From contig CAMPIA010000055.1 of the NCBI GenBank assembly GCA_946886175.1, forward strand, positions 1-7,529: 7,529 nucleotides of DNA, in the 5' to 3' direction. The position numbers and the translations under genes were made by a program. Below the pieces are notes generated by a model. The model did not search any database. It saw only the letters and a program-made list of their open reading frames with translations, and had not been told where the DNA came from. This DNA is from an uncultured Altererythrobacter sp. (lineage in GTDB: Bacteria; Pseudomonadota; Alphaproteobacteria; Sphingomonadales; Sphingomonadaceae). How positions within the stretch are numbered: the stretch's first letter is position 1; each line of letters starts with the position of its first letter. Shown here piece after piece: positions 6,568 to 7,529 of this stretch.

Positions 6568-6972
6568 ATGAGAATCGCGGTCGCATTATCCCTGGCCCTG
6601 CTGGCCGCCGCCTGCGTGGCGCGCCCGGCCGCTTCGGAGCGGCTGAGTGAGAGCCAGTGGCGCTTCGTCACCATCGACGGCGTCGCACCCGCAGTTCCCG
6701 AAAAGGCCACGCTGACATTCGGCGACGAGCGCATCGCCGCCAGCGTCGGGTGCAACGGCATGGGCGGCGAATGGCGGATCGAGCAGGGACGGCTGATCGC
6801 CGGCCCGCTGATGGGCACCAAGATGTTCTGCCAAGGTCCGGTGTGGGAGCAGGAGCAGGCCATTTCCGCGCTGCTCGTCGCCGCGCCGACGCTCGAATGG
6901 GACGGCGATCGGCTGTTCCTGCGTTCGAGCGGGCACAGCGCCGAGCTCGAACGGCTGAGCCCCGCTCCATAA
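6568..6972 (+). CDS. META/HslJ-domain protein, putative lipoprotein
   Basis: A 134-residue envelope protein of the META/HslJ fold, whose E. coli member HslJ is linked to novobiocin resistance and heat shock; the molecular role is unknown. The N-terminus is a short signal (MRIAVALSLALLAAAC) with Cys16 after AAA, a permissive lipobox, so membrane anchoring is likely but not certain. The mature part runs from SQWRFVTIDG (29-38) through TLTFGDERIAASVGCNGMGGEW (48-69) to GPLMGTKMFC (79-88). Cys62 and Cys88 are at the family's usual positions. The C-terminal strands (LEWDGDRLFLRSS) complete the fold. The gene lies 46 nt after the methyltransferase, on the same strand, with a direct repeat and hairpin in between, so it may have its own promoter. 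The start is set by the signal peptide, not by an RBS. Confidence 0.85.
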   Translation: MRIAVALSLALLAAACVARPAASERLSESQWRFVTIDGVAPAVPEKATLTFGDERIAASVGCNGMGGEWRIEQGRLIAGPLMGTKMFCQGPVWEQEQAISALLVAAPTLEWDGDRLFLRSSGHSAELERLSPAP

Positions 6973-6994
6973 GTTTGGTCAGCGGACGAATCGA

Positions 6995-7024
6995 ACGGCC
7001 CGGGATGTCGCCATCCCGGGCCGT
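6995..7024. terminator. Perfect 13-bp hairpin between convergent genes, likely bidirectional terminator
   Basis: ACGGCCCGGGATG (6995-7007) pairs fully with its complement at 7012-7024 across the loop TCGC. It lies between the META stop (6972) and the stop of the minus-strand gene (7048), where transcription from both sides should end. No long T-run follows on either strand, so it is not a textbook intrinsic terminator. Confidence 0.65.
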
Positions 7025-7047
7025 CCTCTCGGTCTGGAAGCTATCCG

Positions 7048-7529
7048 TCAGCGAAGGCCGCGGATGCCGTTATAGTCGATGTTGTAGACGCGGCCGCGGT
7101 CGATGCGGCAGGTAAAGCGCCCGCGGTCGTAACCGCGATTGCGGTCGTAGCCCCAGCGGTCGTAACCGCCGTAGCGGCCGTCGACCACCAGATTGCCCCT
7201 CACGCGCAGGTTGTTGCGGTTGCCGTCGACGTCGCGGATCTGCGTGACGTTGGCGTTGTAGCCGTAGCGGCGGGCGTTGTTCTCGACCGCCGCGACGCAG
7301 CGTTCGACCGCGCGGCGCGGGTCGTTGTTGTAGTAGCGACGATCGTAGCGATCGTAGTTGTCGTCGCCGTCGAACGCGCCGGCCAGCGCCGCGATGCCGC
7401 CGATGATCACCGCGCCGGCGATCACGTCGCCAGCGTCGATGCCGTCGTCGTGGTCCCAGCGGTCGCGGGCCATCGCGGGGGCGGCTGAAGTCATCGCCAT
7501 CGCGCCTGCCGCGACGGTTCCGACCAGGG
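7048..7529 (-). CDS. Exported Tyr/Asp/Arg/Gly-rich hypothetical protein, N-terminus beyond window
   Basis: No family with known function is recognised. Reading on the minus strand, the frame stays open to the window edge. The visible start (LVGTVAAGAMAMTSAAPAMARDR) is the hydrophobic and cleavage part of a signal peptide with an AMA processing site, so the true start lies past 7529 and the Met at 7500 is probably internal. Numbered from that Met, a Gly/Ala/Ile-rich hydrophobic stretch (24-43, DVIAGAVIIGGIAALAGAFD) may insert in or pack on a membrane. Then comes a low-complexity YDR/RRYYNND segment, a conserved-looking block PRRAVERCVAAVENNARRYG (61-80), and a C-terminal strand-like part ending FTCRIDRGRVYNIDYNGI. 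Two cysteines (68 and 131) could form a disulfide in the periplasm. Similar short exported proteins are common in sphingomonads. Convergent to the META gene. Confidence 0.75.
   Translation of the reverse strand, partial: LVGTVAAGAMAMTSAAPAMARDRWDHDDGIDAGDVIAGAVIIGGIAALAGAFDGDDNYDRYDRRYYNNDPRRAVERCVAAVENNARRYGYNANVTQIRDVDGNRNNLRVRGNLVVDGRYGGYDRWGYDRNRGYDRGRFTCRIDRGRVYNIDYNGIRGLR
7120..7169 (-). repeat. Short degenerate YDR-coding tandem repeat
   Basis: The 14-nt unit GCGGTCGTAACCGC occurs at 7123-7136 and 7156-7169, with a related copy at 7141-7149. It encodes three YDR-containing units (YDRWG, YDRNRG, YDRGR). Two further YDR triplets occur nearer the N-terminus. This is low-complexity coding sequence rather than a mobile repeat. 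Confidence 0.6.

Noticed and set aside
6518..6571. CTG-initiated mini-ORF from the methyltransferase stop to the META start (CTGA to ATGA)
   Set aside because: It mimics the rapZ-EIIA arrangement but needs a rare CTG start, and the gap is better explained by the direct repeat and hairpin.
1..7529. tRNA, rRNA, CRISPR array, insertion sequence, prophage or toxin-antitoxin genes
   Set aside because: Looked for and not seen: no regular spaced repeats, no transposase motifs, no tRNA-like cloverleaf noticed, and base use is even across the genes. The window looks like stable core chromosome.

Overview
The window is a GC-rich chromosomal segment whose gene content and order point to an alphaproteobacterium, most likely a sphingomonad (Sphingomonadales, for example an Erythrobacter or Sphingomonas relative). 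Pointers to this are a phosphoenolpyruvate carboxykinase gene divergent from a ChvI/ChvG two-component pair, a short C-terminal-domain-only HprK, a regulatory PTS without sugar permeases, and an exported Tyr/Asp/Arg/Gly-rich protein of a type common in that order. The assignment is inference from gene order and protein style; no marker gene is present.

Layout. Positions 1-1006 (minus strand) hold the N-terminal 335 residues of PckA, cut by the window edge. Positions 1007-1216 are a divergent control region with a plausible pckA promoter and a chvI leader. From 1217 to 6521 the plus strand carries one tightly packed gene chain: chvI, chvG, hprK, rapZ, a putative 23-codon coupling ORF, a mannose-family PTS EIIA, HPr (ptsH) and a TrmH/SpoU-family RNA methyltransferase. 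Junctions are overlaps of 8, 4, 4, 4, 1 and 1 nt; only hprK-rapZ has a real gap (41 nt). A META/HslJ-domain putative lipoprotein follows (6568-6972), preceded by an 11-bp-period direct repeat and a hairpin. A perfect 13-bp-stem hairpin (6995-7024) separates it from a convergent gene (7048 to beyond 7529, minus strand) for an exported protein.

How the genes fit together. ChvG/ChvI senses envelope or acid stress in alphaproteobacteria and is linked to central carbon metabolism, matching the divergent pckA. HprK can phosphorylate HPr on the regulatory serine (Ser48 here), while His15 of HPr passes phosphate to EIIA (His9). With no permease components visible, this looks like a sensory PTS, phosphorylated from PEP by an enzyme I encoded elsewhere. 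RapZ, an ATP-binding regulator, sits between kinase and PTS genes. The region is mostly conserved core genome. The most unusual details are the mini-ORF bridging rapZ and EIIA, the Gln at the usual catalytic His position of HprK, and the tandem-repeat operator candidate ahead of the META lipoprotein gene.
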